Assembly: GCF_008757455.1 (NCBI RefSeq)
Contig: NZ_VCMV01000002.1
Coordinates: 1-64,000, forward strand
DNA: 64,000 bases
From: Microvirga brassicacearum
GTDB lineage: Bacteria; Pseudomonadota; Alphaproteobacteria; Rhizobiales; Beijerinckiaceae
Reading direction: 5' to 3'
Below the pieces are notes generated by a model that was not told the DNA's origin, did not search any database, and worked only from the letters and a program-made list of their open reading frames with translations. Of this stretch, positions 9,763 to 19,664 are shown piece by piece. The first letter of the stretch is position 1; each line of letters starts with the position of its first letter. Made by a program: the position numbers and the translations under genes.

Positions 9763-11058
9763 GTGGCCGAACATGTGATCAGACTTCCTGACGTTGGCGA
9801 AGGTGTTGCCGAGGCTGAACTTGTCGAGTGGCACGTGAAGGTCGGCGACCTCGTGCGCGAGGACGCGATTCTCGGCGCAGTGATGACCGACAAGGCAACG
9901 GTGGAAATCCCGTCGCCGGTCGAAGGCAAGGTGCTGTGGCTGGGCGCCAATGTCGGCGACGTCGTCGCGGTCGGCTCGAATCTCGTTCGCCTGGATGTGG
10001 TTGGGGAGGAGGGGGAGGGCGCCGCCGTCGCGCCCGCGCCCGCAGCCGTGCCTTCGCCCAAGCCCAAGATTGTTGCAACAGCGCCTGAACCGGCTCCAGT
10101 TGCACCACCGGCTCCTGCCACCGAGCGCGCCGCGCCGAGCAGACCGCCATTGCGGCAAGCCCTCGGCGGTGGGGCCCCGCGGGCCGAGGGTGAGAAGCCT
10201 CTCGCCGCGCCGGCTGTGCGCCTTCGGGCGCGCGAGGCCGGCATCGACCTGCGTCAGGTTGTGGGCACAGGCCCTGCGGGCCGCATCACCCACGAAGACC
10301 TCGATGCGGTTTTCGCCAAAGGTCCTGAAGGTGCGCGAGTGCATGTTCGACAGGCGCGGACCGCGGTGGAGGACATCAAGGTCGTCGGCATGCGTCGCCG
10401 CATCGCCGAGAAGATGTCGGCGGCAAGGAGCATTCCCCACATCACCTATGTGGAAGAGATCGACGTCACAGCCGTCGAGGAACTTCGCGCAGCGCTCAAC
10501 GCAGGCAAGCGCCAGGACCAACCACGGTTATCCTTCCTGCCGTTTCTGATGCGCGCGATGGTTCGCGCCATCGACGAGCAGCCGAATCTCAATGCGCATT
10601 TCGACGACGAGGCGGGGATCATCCATCAGCACGCGGGTGTGCATATCGGCATTGCGGCGCAGACACCCACGGGGCTGATGGTACCGGTGGTCAAGCACGC
10701 CGAAGCGCTCGACCTCTGGGGAATGGGCGCGGAACTGAACCGGCTCGCCGAAGCCGCTAAAGCCGGCGTCGCAACACGCGAGGAGCTTACCGGTTCGACC
10801 ATCACCATCACGTCGCTCGGCGCGATGGGCGGTGTGGTGACGACGCCGATCATCAACCACCCGGAGGTCGCCATCGTCGGCGTCAACAAGATGATGACGC
10901 GGCCCGTTTGGGATGGCGCGACTTTCATCCCGCGGAAGATGATGAACCTGTCGTCGAGCTTCGACCACCGGGTCATCGATGGCTGGGATGCGGCGGTCTT
11001 CATTCAACGCATCAAGACACTGCTCGAAACTCCCGCCATGATCTTCATCGAAAGCTGA
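9763..11058 (+). CDS. bkdB: Dihydrolipoamide acyltransferase E2 of the branched-chain complex
   Basis: Core acyltransferase moving the acyl group from lipoamide to CoA. From GTG 9763 it has 431 residues: one lipoyl domain with the lipoylated Lys44 ([10 protein letters not shown]), an Ala/Pro-rich linker, a peripheral-subunit-binding domain near 147-183 ([23 protein letters not shown]) and the catalytic domain ending [12 protein letters not shown] with His402 and Asp406. GTG 9763 has GGAG seven bases upstream and yields the usual [17 protein letters not shown] 9745 would overlap E1 beta and add six residues. Confidence 0.93.
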   Translation: MAEHVIRLPDVGEGVAEAELVEWHVKVGDLVREDAILGAVMTDKATVEIPSPVEGKVLWLGANVGDVVAVGSNLVRLDVVGEEGEGAAVAPAPAAVPSPKPKIVATAPEPAPVAPPAPATERAAPSRPPLRQALGGGAPRAEGEKPLAAPAVRLRAREAGIDLRQVVGTGPAGRITHEDLDAVFAKGPEGARVHVRQARTAVEDIKVVGMRRRIAEKMSAARSIPHITYVEEIDVTAVEELRAALNAGKRQDQPRLSFLPFLMRAMVRAIDEQPNLNAHFDDEAGIIHQHAGVHIGIAAQTPTGLMVPVVKHAEALDLWGMGAELNRLAEAAKAGVATREELTGSTITITSLGAMGGVVTTPIINHPEVAIVGVNKMMTRPVWDGATFIPRKMMNLSSSFDHRVIDGWDAAVFIQRIKTLLETPAMIFIES

Positions 11059-11062
11059 TCCC

Positions 11063-12454
11063 ATGAAAGAGATCTCCTGCAAGCTTCTGGTGATCGGCGC
11101 CGGGCCGGGCGGATATACCTGCGCGATCCGGGCGGGCCAGCTCGGATTCGATACAGTCATCGTGGAGGCGAAGAAGGCGGGCGGCACCTGCCTTAATGTC
11201 GGCTGCATTCCATCGAAGGCGCTGATTCATGCCGCCGAGGAATTCGACGCCCTCGCGCATATGGTCAATGGCGGCAGCCCGCTTGGGATTTCCGCGCAAA
11301 GCCCGACCCTCGACCTCGCGAAGACCATCGCGTGGAAGGACGGCATCGTCGGGCGCCTCAACAGCGGCGTCGCCGGATTGCTCAAGAAGGCCGGCGTCAA
11401 GGTCATCGTCGGCTGGGCGACATTTCGTGACGGCAAGACGGTGGAAGTGGCGACGGAACTCGGGCCGCAGGTAGTGCGCGCCGAACAGGTGGTCATCGCG
11501 ACCGGCTCGGAAGCCGTCACGTTGCCGTTCCTGCCTTTCGGCGAACGGGTCATCTCCTCAACCGGTGCATTGGCGCTGACGGAGGTCCCTGAAAAGCTCG
11601 TGGTGGTGGGCGGCGGCTATATTGGCCTCGAACTCGGAACGGCATTTGCGAAGATGGGCTCCAAGGTGACGGTGGCCGAGGCGCAATCTCGGATTCTGCC
11701 GCAATACGACGCCGAGCTGACCCGGCCCGTCTCGAAGCGGCTGCGTGAACTCGGCATCGAGGTTCTGACCGGCGCCAAGGCCAAGGGATTGAAGCGCGAC
11801 GGTCTTTCTGTCGAGACCGAGGCGGGGAACGAAACGACGCTTGCGGCGGATAAGATCCTCGTGACTGTCGGGCGTCGACCCTTGACTGCGGGCTGGGGGC
11901 TTGAGGACATCGATCTGACCATGGACGGTCCGTTCATCCGCATCGACGAGCAATGCCGCACCTCGATGCGCGGCGTCTTTGCCATCGGCGACGTGACGGG
12001 CGAGCCGATGCTGGCCCACCGGGCGATGGCGCAGGGCGAGATGGTGGCCGAGATCATCGCCGGCAAGAAACGCATCTGGGACAAGATCAGCATTCCGGCC
12101 GTGTGCTTCACCGATCCCGAAATCGTCACCGTGGGGCTGTCGCCGGATGAGGCGCGGGCGACGGGGATTGAAATCACCACCGGGCAGTTTCCATTCCAGG
12201 CCAATGGCCGCGCCATGACATTGGGCAACGAGTCAGGGTTCATCCGCGTCGTCGCCCGGGCGGACAACCATGTGCTGTTGGGACTTCAGGGCGTAGGCGC
12301 GGGCGTCGCCGAACTGTCGGCGGCTTTCAGCCTGGCGCTGGAAATGGGCGCTCGGTTGGAGGACGTGGCCGCGACGATTCACGCCCATCCGACCCAAAGC
12401 GAAGCTTTTCTCGAAGCAGCGCTCGGTGCGCTCGGCCACGCGATTCACATTTGA
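11063..12454 (+). CDS. lpdA: Dihydrolipoamide dehydrogenase E3
   Basis: FAD flavoprotein that reoxidises dihydrolipoamide with NAD+. 463 residues. FAD-binding GAGPGG (12-17), redox-active disulfide Cys43/Cys48 ([13 protein letters not shown]), NAD-binding [12 protein letters not shown], second FAD motif [16 protein letters not shown], and the C-terminal active base His442 with Glu447 ([10 protein letters not shown]). It closes the bkd operon four bases after E2, so it is probably the dedicated E3 of this complex. Confidence 0.95.
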   Translation: MKEISCKLLVIGAGPGGYTCAIRAGQLGFDTVIVEAKKAGGTCLNVGCIPSKALIHAAEEFDALAHMVNGGSPLGISAQSPTLDLAKTIAWKDGIVGRLNSGVAGLLKKAGVKVIVGWATFRDGKTVEVATELGPQVVRAEQVVIATGSEAVTLPFLPFGERVISSTGALALTEVPEKLVVVGGGYIGLELGTAFAKMGSKVTVAEAQSRILPQYDAELTRPVSKRLRELGIEVLTGAKAKGLKRDGLSVETEAGNETTLAADKILVTVGRRPLTAGWGLEDIDLTMDGPFIRIDEQCRTSMRGVFAIGDVTGEPMLAHRAMAQGEMVAEIIAGKKRIWDKISIPAVCFTDPEIVTVGLSPDEARATGIEITTGQFPFQANGRAMTLGNESGFIRVVARADNHVLLGLQGVGAGVAELSAAFSLALEMGARLEDVAATIHAHPTQSEAFLEAALGALGHAIHI

Positions 12455-12683
12455 GGCGGTGCCTCGGAGCAATGTCCTTCCGCGTGGGTGGAAATTCCGG
12501 ATTAGTCGGCCGCAAAACCGTGCTGAACGGGGGAAATGCGTCCTCCGGCTGGTTCCGCGATCCGCGAATTCTTGTAGACATGGTGGGGAGCAGGTTGCGT
12601 ATCGCTCGAAGCGCCCCGCCGCGGCGATTGAAGTGCCCACGGCGCGGGCGTTTCTTCTTGGACCGAGTGTTGGCAGGGGCCGG

Positions 12684-12974
12684 TCACCGGCTGGATTGCC
12701 GCTGTGCTTGCCCCCGGCAGCGATAGCCGACGAAGCATTGGCCGCTATCGGCGGTAGGCACCCAGGCCGGCTCCGTCGTCTCGCCCCGCCCGCAAAACCC
12801 GCTGCCGCTCACATAGCGATCGTAGGTGTAAGGCCCGGTATTCAACACCACGCCACCACCTGCCTTCACGAGGGCGCTGGCTTGGGCGCAATTCATCGCC
12901 GTGGTGATCGGTCGATTTTGCGCGCCGACGCCGGTCGAAACCAGCATCGCCAGAAGAATCCAGATTGTTTTCAT
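12684..12974 (-). CDS. Small secreted cysteine-containing protein
   Basis: 96 residues. A signal peptide (MKTIWILLAMLVSTGVGA) precedes a mature part of about 77 residues with four Cys: TAMNCAQASALVKAGGG, GSGFCGRGE, and GQCFVGYRC. The even number of Cys fits disulfides in the periplasm. The family looks conserved in Hyphomicrobiales but has no assigned function that I recognise. No operon partner. Confidence 0.7.
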   Translation of the reverse strand: MKTIWILLAMLVSTGVGAQNRPITTAMNCAQASALVKAGGGVVLNTGPYTYDRYVSGSGFCGRGETTEPAWVPTADSGQCFVGYRCRGQAQRQSSR

Positions 12975-13045
12975 CGCTTCTCACGCACCGTGCCGTGGCG
13001 GGCTTGCCGCCGTTTATTCTAGGGCTCGATCCGGCGAAGTGGATA

Positions 13046-13075
13046 CGCTGCCGCCGCTTGAATGCCGCGGCAGCG
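13046..13075 (-). terminator. Hairpin after the alpha/beta hydrolase gene
   Basis: Perfect 9-bp inverted repeat CGCTGCCGC / GCGGCAGCG with a 12-base loop, starting eight bases after the minus-strand stop codon at 13083. No T-tract. Confidence 0.5.
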
Positions 13076-13082
13076 CTCGAGA

Positions 13083-13904
13083 TCAGGATTTCACGAAGGC
13101 GAGCAGGTCGGCGTTGAGTTGATCCTTGTGCGTGTCGGTCAGCCCGTGAGGGGCGCCGGGATAGTTTTTCAGCGTGGCGTTCGGCACCAGCTTCAAAGAC
13201 TTGTGGGCCGAGGCAGCGATCGGCACGATCTGGTCGTCGTCGCCGTGGATGATCAGCGTCGGAATATCGAATTTCTTCAGGTCTTCGGTGAAGTCCGTCT
13301 CCGAGAACGCCTTGATGCAATCGAGTTGGTTCTTGTGGCCCGATTGCAGTCCCTGAAACCAGAACGCATCCCTCATGCCCTGGGTCGCCTTGTTGTTGGG
13401 ACGATTGGCGTTGAAGAAGGCAGCGCTGACGTCCTGGTAGAATTGCGAACGGTCGGCGATGACGCCGGCGCGGATTCCGTCGAAGGCCGCAATCGGCTGA
13501 CCCTCCGGATTGGTTTCCGTCTTGACCATCAGCGGCGGCACCGCCGAAACCAGCGCCGCCTTGGCCAGACGCTTGGTCCCGTGGCGACCGATATAGCGTG
13601 CGACTTCGCCGCCGCCGGTCGAGAAGCCGATCAGCACGGCGTCTTTCAGGTCGAGGGTTTCGAACAGCATCGCGAGATCATCCGCGTAGGTATCCATGTC
13701 GTTGCCGTGCCACGGCTGACTCGACCTTCCATGTCCGCGACGGTCATGCGCGATGGCGCGATAGCCGTTCGATGCCAAATGAAGCATCTGCGCTTCCCAG
13801 CTATCGGCATTGAGCGGCCAGCCGTGGCTGAACACGACCGGCTGTCCGGTGCCCCAATCCTTGTAATAGATTTCCGTGCCGTCCCGGGTGGTGAAAGTGC
13901 TCAT
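13083..13904 (-). CDS. Alpha/beta hydrolase, non-heme chloroperoxidase/arylesterase type
   Basis: 273-residue cytoplasmic serine hydrolase. N-terminal [15 protein letters not shown] and [14 protein letters not shown] (oxyanion-hole HGW) are typical of the cofactor-free haloperoxidase/arylesterase group. The catalytic triad is Ser95 (GFSTGG), Asp224 (GDDDQIVP) and His253 (APHGLTDTH). ATG 13904 is preceded by GAAGGAAG at good spacing; upstream in-frame codons lack a ribosome site. Likely an esterase or lactonase of detoxification type; the substrate is unknown. Confidence 0.9.
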   Translation of the reverse strand: MSTFTTRDGTEIYYKDWGTGQPVVFSHGWPLNADSWEAQMLHLASNGYRAIAHDRRGHGRSSQPWHGNDMDTYADDLAMLFETLDLKDAVLIGFSTGGGEVARYIGRHGTKRLAKAALVSAVPPLMVKTETNPEGQPIAAFDGIRAGVIADRSQFYQDVSAAFFNANRPNNKATQGMRDAFWFQGLQSGHKNQLDCIKAFSETDFTEDLKKFDIPTLIIHGDDDQIVPIAASAHKSLKLVPNATLKNYPGAPHGLTDTHKDQLNADLLAFVKS

Positions 13905-14229
13905 GCGATGGCTTCCTTCTGTAGCATCTGGTGAATCGGAGTTGCGCGCGATTGCTGCCGGCACGGATCAGGCTCTGCCGATCAAAACTCCTCGATGCGA
14001 TGCGGGTAACGATCGAACCGCAAAGATCGGTTTTAAACAAACACGATCCGATCTGCCGACCATTGCGTGACAGACGCGTGACGGTGCCAGCGTGGTGCGC
14101 GCAAGACAATCGGTGGGAATGCGATGATGATTTTGCGCTGATGCAATGAAAGCCCCGTAGCAAGCAGCGGTCAGCGTCCTATCTTGAGATCAACGCGCGG
14201 GCGGTGTTGCCCAGCGAAGGAAGTTCGCC
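13905..14229. other. Divergent intergenic region
   Basis: About 325 bases between the divergent hydrolase and ring-cleaving dioxygenase genes, which must hold both promoters. A short direct repeat GCGTGACAGACGCGTGAC lies near 14066-14083 and could be an operator. I see no RNA gene or convincing -35/-10 pair. Confidence 0.35.
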
Positions 14230-15159
14230 ATGCAGAACGGCATCCATCACGTCACGGCCATCGCGGGTCCGGCCCATCGCAACCTCAATTTTTACACCCG
14301 GGCGCTCGGACTTCGCCTCGTCAAGAAAACTGTCAATTTCGACGACCCGAGCACTTACCATCTCTATTACGGAGACGAGGCGGGCCAGCCCGGCACCATT
14401 CTGACGTTTTTCCCGTGGGAGCACGCTGCGCCGGGTCGAGTCGGTATCGGCGAGACGCAGGAGACGATGTTTCGTATCCCCGAGAGTGCGGTCGGCTTCT
14501 GGACGCACCGCTTCCTCGAGAAGGGCGTGCCGCATGAGGCGCCGGAGAAACGGTTCGGCGAGACGGTGCTCACCTTCAAGGATCCGGATGGGATGAGGCT
14601 GGCGCTGGTGGCGGTGCCCGGCATCGAAGGGGAGTCGGCCTGGAACGGCGGCGACGTTCCGGTGGAACACGCCATCCGTGGCCTCCACGGCGTTTCGCTG
14701 CTGGTGGCCGATGCGGCTCCCACAGGCGCGATCCTCACGAATGTCCTCGGATTCAAGGAGATCGCGCGCGATGGCTCGGTGGTTCGCTTCAAAGCGGATG
14801 GCACCGCCGTTGGCGGGATCGTCGACGTGCGGGGGGCGGGCGGTTTTCTTGCAGGGCGGTCCGGCGCCGGCACCGTGCATCACATTGCGTTCCGCGCCAA
14901 AGATGACGCGGCGCAGGCCGCAATGGTCGCGAAGCTTGCGCGGGATCACGGCATTACGGCGACGGAACAGAAGAACCGCGACTACTTCCGCGCCGTCTAT
15001 TTCCGTGAGCCGGGTGGGTTGTTGTTCGAGATCGCCACCGACGATCCGGGCTTTGCTATCGATGAGCCGGCGACCTCGCTGGGAGCATCCCTGAAGCTTC
15101 CACGCTTCCTGGAGCCGCGCCGAAAAGACATCGAGGCCATTCTTCCGGCGCTACCCTGA
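14230..15159 (+). CDS. Ring-cleaving dioxygenase (VOC family, MhqO/LinE type)
   Basis: 309-residue metal-dependent extradiol-type dioxygenase expected to open hydroquinone-like rings. Two vicinal-oxygen-chelate modules: N-terminal (GIHHVTAIAG, residues 4-13; YTRALGLRLVKKTVNFDDP) and C-terminal (HGVSLLVADAAPTGAIL onwards). Candidate metal ligands are His in GIHHVT, His in TVHHIAF and Glu in LLFEIATDD. The fully matched N-terminus and the AAGGAAG before the ATG support the start. It stands alone, divergent from the hydrolase, with a 12-bp hairpin after its stop. A quinone stress role is likely from the family; not proven here. Confidence 0.85.
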   Translation: MQNGIHHVTAIAGPAHRNLNFYTRALGLRLVKKTVNFDDPSTYHLYYGDEAGQPGTILTFFPWEHAAPGRVGIGETQETMFRIPESAVGFWTHRFLEKGVPHEAPEKRFGETVLTFKDPDGMRLALVAVPGIEGESAWNGGDVPVEHAIRGLHGVSLLVADAAPTGAILTNVLGFKEIARDGSVVRFKADGTAVGGIVDVRGAGGFLAGRSGAGTVHHIAFRAKDDAAQAAMVAKLARDHGITATEQKNRDYFRAVYFREPGGLLFEIATDDPGFAIDEPATSLGASLKLPRFLEPRRKDIEAILPALP

Positions 15160-15165
15160 TGGTCC

Positions 15166-15196
15166 GACCGTCCCGCTGCCGATCAGCGGGACGGTC
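15166..15196. terminator. Bidirectional hairpin terminator
   Basis: Perfect 12-bp stem GACCGTCCCGCT / AGCGGGACGGTC with a 7-base loop, six bases after the dioxygenase stop and 14 bases beyond the stop of the converging lectin-like gene. No long T-tract, but position and stability point to shared termination. Confidence 0.75.
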
Positions 15197-15209
15197 GCCT
15201 TGCCGCGTT

Positions 15210-15887
15210 TCAATTGGTGGCGAAGCAGTAGAACAGACCTGCGCCGCCGGTCCCTTTCAGCGCATCCTGGCTGCAGCCGCCGCGCGAGGGATGGGACGAG
15301 TTCCACGATTTTGCCGACGGTTGTTCGCCGGTGCCCATGCGGTCGTGATGGCCCATCATGACCGCGCCCTCGGTGCCGCTCTTCGTCCAGTTGCCACAGG
15401 TTTGATCCTGGGCTCCGGCAAAAGCGGTCCCGTCCGGTTGCGAGCCTGTCAGGATGTCGTGAGTATTGGGCGTGTCGCCGCCGCCTTTCACCACCTCACC
15501 TTTCTCGGTGAGCGCGGTCTGCTTGCTGATGGCGTTGGTGCCGTGGAGCTCCGCCACGTCCTTCGCAATCACGACGCCCTTGGCGTTCTGCCAGGGTCCC
15601 GTGCCAATCCGGTCGCGCGCATTGACGGCGGTCGCGCCGCCCACACTTTGAGTCGAGAGATAGGCGCGCCAGGTCTTCGTACCGGCGCCTGCTGCCTGTG
15701 CGAGCGTCTGACAGTGACGATCGGCTCCCTCGAGCCCACCGAGATCGGCACCTTTGCCGGATCCGACGCTGGTGACGAAGAACGTCATGTTGGCTGGCGC
15801 GGCTGTCTGTTGGGCGGAGGCGGGCAGCGGCAACAGGGAAATCATCCCGATCGAGGCGCCCAACATAAGCATGCGAGTCATTCTCAC
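15210..15887 (-). CDS. Secreted lectin-like protein
   Basis: 225 residues with a signal peptide (MRMTRMLMLGASIGMISLLPLPASA). The mature part carries VTSVGSGKGADLGGLEGADRHC, TWRAYLSTQ, NARDRIGTGPWQNAKG, TCGNWTKSG and GGCSQDALKGTGGAGLFYCF. This is the C-type-lectin/endostatin-like fold found in many proteobacterial exported proteins annotated as lectins. Four Cys could form two disulfides. Function is unknown; a periplasmic or surface carbohydrate role is an inference from fold. Confidence 0.75.
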   Translation of the reverse strand: MRMTRMLMLGASIGMISLLPLPASAQQTAAPANMTFFVTSVGSGKGADLGGLEGADRHCQTLAQAAGAGTKTWRAYLSTQSVGGATAVNARDRIGTGPWQNAKGVVIAKDVAELHGTNAISKQTALTEKGEVVKGGGDTPNTHDILTGSQPDGTAFAGAQDQTCGNWTKSGTEGAVMMGHHDRMGTGEQPSAKSWNSSHPSRGGCSQDALKGTGGAGLFYCFATN

Positions 15888-16030
15888 TTCACCCTCCCGA
15901 TAATTGCTGTGTGTTGAAACGCAAAACCAGACAGGTTGCAGCCTAGTTGAAGGGGAAGCGGGAGGTGATTGAAAACTTTGTGATCAGGAACTTCGTCCCG
16001 ACCGGGATCGGCTAAGGTCGGGGCGCCTCG

Positions 16031-16798
16031 TCAGCGGGTGTTGTGCCGCAACCCCGCGGTCGTGAATCCGCCATCGACGCTGATGGTCTGGCCGGTGACG
16101 TAGCTCGCCTTGGAGCCATCGAGAAGAAAGATCGCCGCGCCGGCGATCTCGGCTGGCTGGCCGTAGCGGTTGAGGGGCACGGCGCGCAACCATTCGGCGC
16201 GCGACTCCGCCGTGTGCATCTCACGCACCAGCGGCGTCTCAATGGGGCCGGGTGCGACCGCATTGACGCGGATTCCCGCCGCGGCGAGTTCCACGGCCAT
16301 GACCTGGGTCATGTTGATCACGCCGGCTTTGGATGAGCCGTAAGCGACGCGCCCTGAATTGCCGCGTATTCCGGACACGGAGGCCATGTTGACGATCGAC
16401 CCGCCGCCATGCGCCTGCATGTGGCGCGCAACCTCGCGGGAGACGATGAAGCTGCCGATCAGATTGACCTCAAGGATCTTCCGGAACAAGGCCGCGCTCG
16501 TATCCATCGCCGGAATATCGCTTCCGATGCCGGCGGAATTCACCAGGCCGGTGATCGGCCCGAATTCTTCGGCACAGCGCGCGATGGTCCGCGCAACGGC
16601 CTCCTCGTCGGCGACGTCCAGTGTCTCGTAACGGACCCGGTCCGGTGCTTGGCGAAAGGAATCCCGGCATCGATCGAGACTTTGTGGGTCGCGATCGGCG
16701 ATGATCGCGCGCCAGCCTTCGTTGAGCGCGGCCTCGACAATGGCCAGACCGATGCCGGAAGCGCCGCCCGTGACCAGAATTGTCTGCTGTTCCGACAT
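16031..16798 (-). CDS. SDR family oxidoreductase
   Basis: 255-residue NAD(P)-dependent short-chain dehydrogenase. Cofactor motif TGGASGIG (10-17), NSAG (87-90), catalytic Ser140, Tyr153 and Lys157 (AYGSSK), and C-terminal VTGQTISVDGGF. Asp35 after the second strand suggests NAD+. Third gene of a minus-strand unit iclR / acyl-CoA ligase / SDR, 13 bases after the ligase. It probably oxidises a hydroxyl or reduces a keto group of the substrate activated by the ligase. Confidence 0.9.
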   Translation of the reverse strand: MSEQQTILVTGGASGIGLAIVEAALNEGWRAIIADRDPQSLDRCRDSFRQAPDRVRYETLDVADEEAVARTIARCAEEFGPITGLVNSAGIGSDIPAMDTSAALFRKILEVNLIGSFIVSREVARHMQAHGGGSIVNMASVSGIRGNSGRVAYGSSKAGVINMTQVMAVELAAAGIRVNAVAPGPIETPLVREMHTAESRAEWLRAVPLNRYGQPAEIAGAAIFLLDGSKASYVTGQTISVDGGFTTAGLRHNTR

Positions 16799-16811
16799 GA
16801 TGGTGCTTCCC

Positions 16812-18437
16812 TTATTGTCCGGTGGATTGTTGGGCTGGCACTTCCGCGCCCTTGGCTTCGAGCGGCAGGCAGCCCCGAGCCTCGAGCTCTGCCCGTACGG
16901 CCAGCTTGGTGATTTTGCCGTAGCCCGATTTCGGCAGGGCGTCCCAGAAGAAGACCCGTTTGGGCAGCTTGTAGCGGGAAACCTTGCCGTCCATCCACGT
17001 GAGAAGATCCCGCTCGTCCAGCCGCGCATCGGGCCGCAACACGCAGACGGCGATGCCGACTTCGCCCCAGGTTCGGTCCGGCACGCCGAGGATCGCGACC
17101 TCGGCCACCGCCGGGTGCGTGAGCATCTTCTCCTCGATTTCGCGCGGATAGACGTTGGAGCCGCCGGAGATATACATGTCGGAGGCGCGGCCGGTGATGT
17201 AGAGAAAGCCTTCCTCGTCCATGTGACCGAGATCGCCGGTGCGAAACCAGCCGTCCCGGAAAGCTTTCGCGTTGGCCTCGGGGTTGTCGTAATAGCCGGC
17301 AAACACCGCCGGACCGCAGACGCATATCTCGCCGGTCTCATCGGGCTGCAATTCGCGCCCCGCATTATCCTGAATCGAGACCTGCATTCCCGTGCGCTCA
17401 AACCCGCAGGTGCCGATCTTCACCGCGTCGCCGTCCTCTGGGTCGTGAAGTGCTGCGGGAAGCACCGTGATGTTGCCGGTGACTTCGCCGAGGCCGAAAT
17501 ACTGCACCAGCACTTTCCCCAATTTCTTCAGCGCGTGTTTCTGATCCTCCCGGTACATCGGCGCGCCGGCATAGATGACGTAGCGCAGGGACGAATGATC
17601 GTGCGCATCGACGGAGGGATGTTCAGTCAGCAGCTTCACGATCGTCGGCACGGTGAACATGTTGGTGATGCGCCAGCGCTCCACGAGCGCCCAAACCTCG
17701 TCGGCATCGAACCGGTCGCTCGTGAGCAGGACCGTCTTCACCCCGCGCGCCGTCTGCACCAGTTGATGAACGCCGGCGCCGTGGGAAAGCGGGGCAACCA
17801 CCAGAGACGCATCCGCCTGGGTGGTGCCCGGCATGAGATCGCAGAGGTGGCTGGTGATGACGAAAGCAAGCTGCCCGTGTGTGAGGATCGCCGCCTTAGG
17901 CCGGCCCGTCGTGCCGGAGGTAAAGAAGAACCAACAGGGATCGTCGTGTTCCACCGGCGCGACCGCGACGGATTCTCCGAGGTGGCGCTCCACCAGCGCC
18001 TCGTAATCGTCGCCGAAGGCGGACGGCCCGATCGAGATCACCAACCGGAGGTCGGGCACGGCTTCACGCACCGCGGCGGCGTGCTCCGGAAAATCGTGCT
18101 GGCATATCATGACGGAAGCACCGCTCGCGGAGGCGAGATAGGCGACTTCGCCCGGCGTCTGGCGGAAATTCGTCGGCACCCACACCGCGCCGAGCCGGAA
18201 GCACGCGAACATCGACTCGAACATCTGGTTGCAATTTTTGGATTGAACCAGCACCCGGTCGCCTTTCGCGACCCCGCGTTCGGCCAGCGCCGACGCCATT
18301 GCGTCGATGCGGCGGTCGAGTTCGGCCCAGGTCCAGGTCGAGTCGCCCCACACAAATGCAATTTCCTGGCCGTATCGGCGGGCGGCCTGACGGACCAGAT
18401 GCGAGAGGTTCATGACCCGCTTGGGAATGACGTTCAT
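16812..18437 (-). CDS. Acyl-CoA synthetase (AMP-dependent ligase)
   Basis: 541 residues of the ANL adenylating family. P-loop-like A3 FFFTSGTTGRPKA, acyl-binding YFGLGEVTGN (A5), DGWFRTGDLGHMDEEGFLYITGR (A7/A8 region) and the catalytic Lys in SGYGKITK (A10). These forms make acyl-CoA or aryl-CoA via an acyl-adenylate. It sits between iclR and an SDR, with its ATG overlapping the iclR stop (ATGA), and opposite a TRAP importer for carboxylates. The chain length or aromatic nature of the substrate is not clear from sequence. Confidence 0.92.
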   Translation of the reverse strand: MNVIPKRVMNLSHLVRQAARRYGQEIAFVWGDSTWTWAELDRRIDAMASALAERGVAKGDRVLVQSKNCNQMFESMFACFRLGAVWVPTNFRQTPGEVAYLASASGASVMICQHDFPEHAAAVREAVPDLRLVISIGPSAFGDDYEALVERHLGESVAVAPVEHDDPCWFFFTSGTTGRPKAAILTHGQLAFVITSHLCDLMPGTTQADASLVVAPLSHGAGVHQLVQTARGVKTVLLTSDRFDADEVWALVERWRITNMFTVPTIVKLLTEHPSVDAHDHSSLRYVIYAGAPMYREDQKHALKKLGKVLVQYFGLGEVTGNITVLPAALHDPEDGDAVKIGTCGFERTGMQVSIQDNAGRELQPDETGEICVCGPAVFAGYYDNPEANAKAFRDGWFRTGDLGHMDEEGFLYITGRASDMYISGGSNVYPREIEEKMLTHPAVAEVAILGVPDRTWGEVGIAVCVLRPDARLDERDLLTWMDGKVSRYKLPKRVFFWDALPKSGYGKITKLAVRAELEARGCLPLEAKGAEVPAQQSTGQ

Positions 18438-19273
18438 GATCTCGCCCCTGCATGCATGTCCAAATCCGTGGGTCGCGGAACAAACATTTTTCGCAACTTT
18501 TCCTCGATGCGCGCGACTTCGCGCTGCAGATGACGGGCCAATTCCGGCTGACGCTCGGGGCCGACGCGACTATCGATGGCCGCAAGGCTGAGGGCGCCCG
18601 CAATCCTGCCGTCGGGAAATCGGAACACGGCCCCGACCCCCCAGGAACTCGCGACGATCCGGCCTGGATTGAGCGCAAATCCACGCTGACGGGTTTTGGC
18701 GACGTCCTGGCGGATCTGATCCGCGCCATAGGCGGGATAGTGCGTCGTCATGACGGTGCGGTTGGCTGCCAGCACCGCTTCCATTTCCTCATCCGGCAAT
18801 GCGGAGAGGATCGCAAGCGAGCCGGCGCCGATGCCGAGGGGATGTTGCAGACCGGCCTGCAGAGCGTGCGTGCGGACCGGGTAGGTGCCTTCCTCGCGAT
18901 AGAGGCAGACCGAGAAGTTGTCCCGGCGCACCGAAAGGAAACTCGAATCCATCGTTGCCTCGGAGAGCGCGCGCAGGCTCTCCATGGAGAGTTCGAGCAA
19001 TCCGTGCCGCCGCGAGGCGAGGACGCCGAGCACGAAGGCTTCGTCGCCAAGATAGTAACGGCGGGATCGCGGATCCTGCTCGACGAGGCGAGCGCGCATC
19101 AACGCCACCAGCAGCCGTCTCGCGGTCGGCTTGTTGAGACCGCTTTCCTCGACGATTTCGCTGAGGGCCAGGCCGTTCTCAGCGTCGCGCCCGACGAGTG
19201 CCAGCAGTCGCAAAGCGCGATCGACGCTCTGGGACCCCGAAAGCTCGCTGATGGAGGGCAGCTTGCCGTGCAT
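18434..19273 (-). CDS. IclR family transcriptional regulator
   Basis: 279 residues from ATG 19273. Winged helix-turn-helix near residues 15-85 (SQSVDRALRLLALVG, LALSEIVEESGLNKPTARRLLVAL, YYLGDEAFVLG), then the IclR ligand domain (SFLSVRRDNFSVCLYREEG, HPLGIGAGSLAILSALPD, GFALNPGRIVASSWGVGA). An ATG at 19420 would add 49 residues with no IclR similarity and include a likely operator dyad, so 19273 is preferred. It probably controls the ligase and SDR downstream and the divergent TRAP operon. Confidence 0.9.
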   Translation of the reverse strand: MHGKLPSISELSGSQSVDRALRLLALVGRDAENGLALSEIVEESGLNKPTARRLLVALMRARLVEQDPRSRRYYLGDEAFVLGVLASRRHGLLELSMESLRALSEATMDSSFLSVRRDNFSVCLYREEGTYPVRTHALQAGLQHPLGIGAGSLAILSALPDEEMEAVLAANRTVMTTHYPAYGADQIRQDVAKTRQRGFALNPGRIVASSWGVGAVFRFPDGRIAGALSLAAIDSRVGPERQPELARHLQREVARIEEKLRKMFVPRPTDLDMHAGARS

Positions 19274-19664
19274 GAATCGTCTCAACAGAGGTCCAGAATA
19301 CGGACCGGTCTCGAATGCGTAACGCAGGCTAGTTGGACCGGCGCCGTATTGCAATGGATCGACGAGTGTGTATCCTCCCAGCTGTCCGCGATCAGAAAAA
19401 TCTATAATGTGGACCTTCATCCTCTCCGATTCGTCGGGGACGTGAAGTCGGTGGAGGAAGCGAAACCACGGCGGCGTCACTCGCCCTGATGGCCGTCTGT
19501 TGCGGCCGGCGAGCGCTGGCGTCATGTTCGCCTTCCAGCGGAACTGGCGGGTCGTGCGGGTTCGCGCACGGCAAAATTTCTGAAAGAGTGCCGCTTGAAA
19601 AGCGACAGGCTGGATCTCGTCCAGCAGTGGCGTAACCACCGCCACAACCCGGAGACCAGGATAC
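19274..19664. promoter_or_regulatory. Divergent control region between iclR and the TRAP operon
   Basis: About 390 bases. It contains a dyad GGTCC-AGAATAC-GGACC at 19290-19306, just upstream of the iclR start, of a size suited to an IclR dimer. Nothing else in it is coding with confidence; the upstream extension of the iclR frame lacks similarity to the family. Confidence 0.35.

Noticed and set aside
12451..12726. Plus-strand open frame of 91 codons after lpdA
   Set aside because: Rich in Arg, Pro and Ser without motif; it overlaps the end of lpdA and a secreted-protein gene on the other strand.
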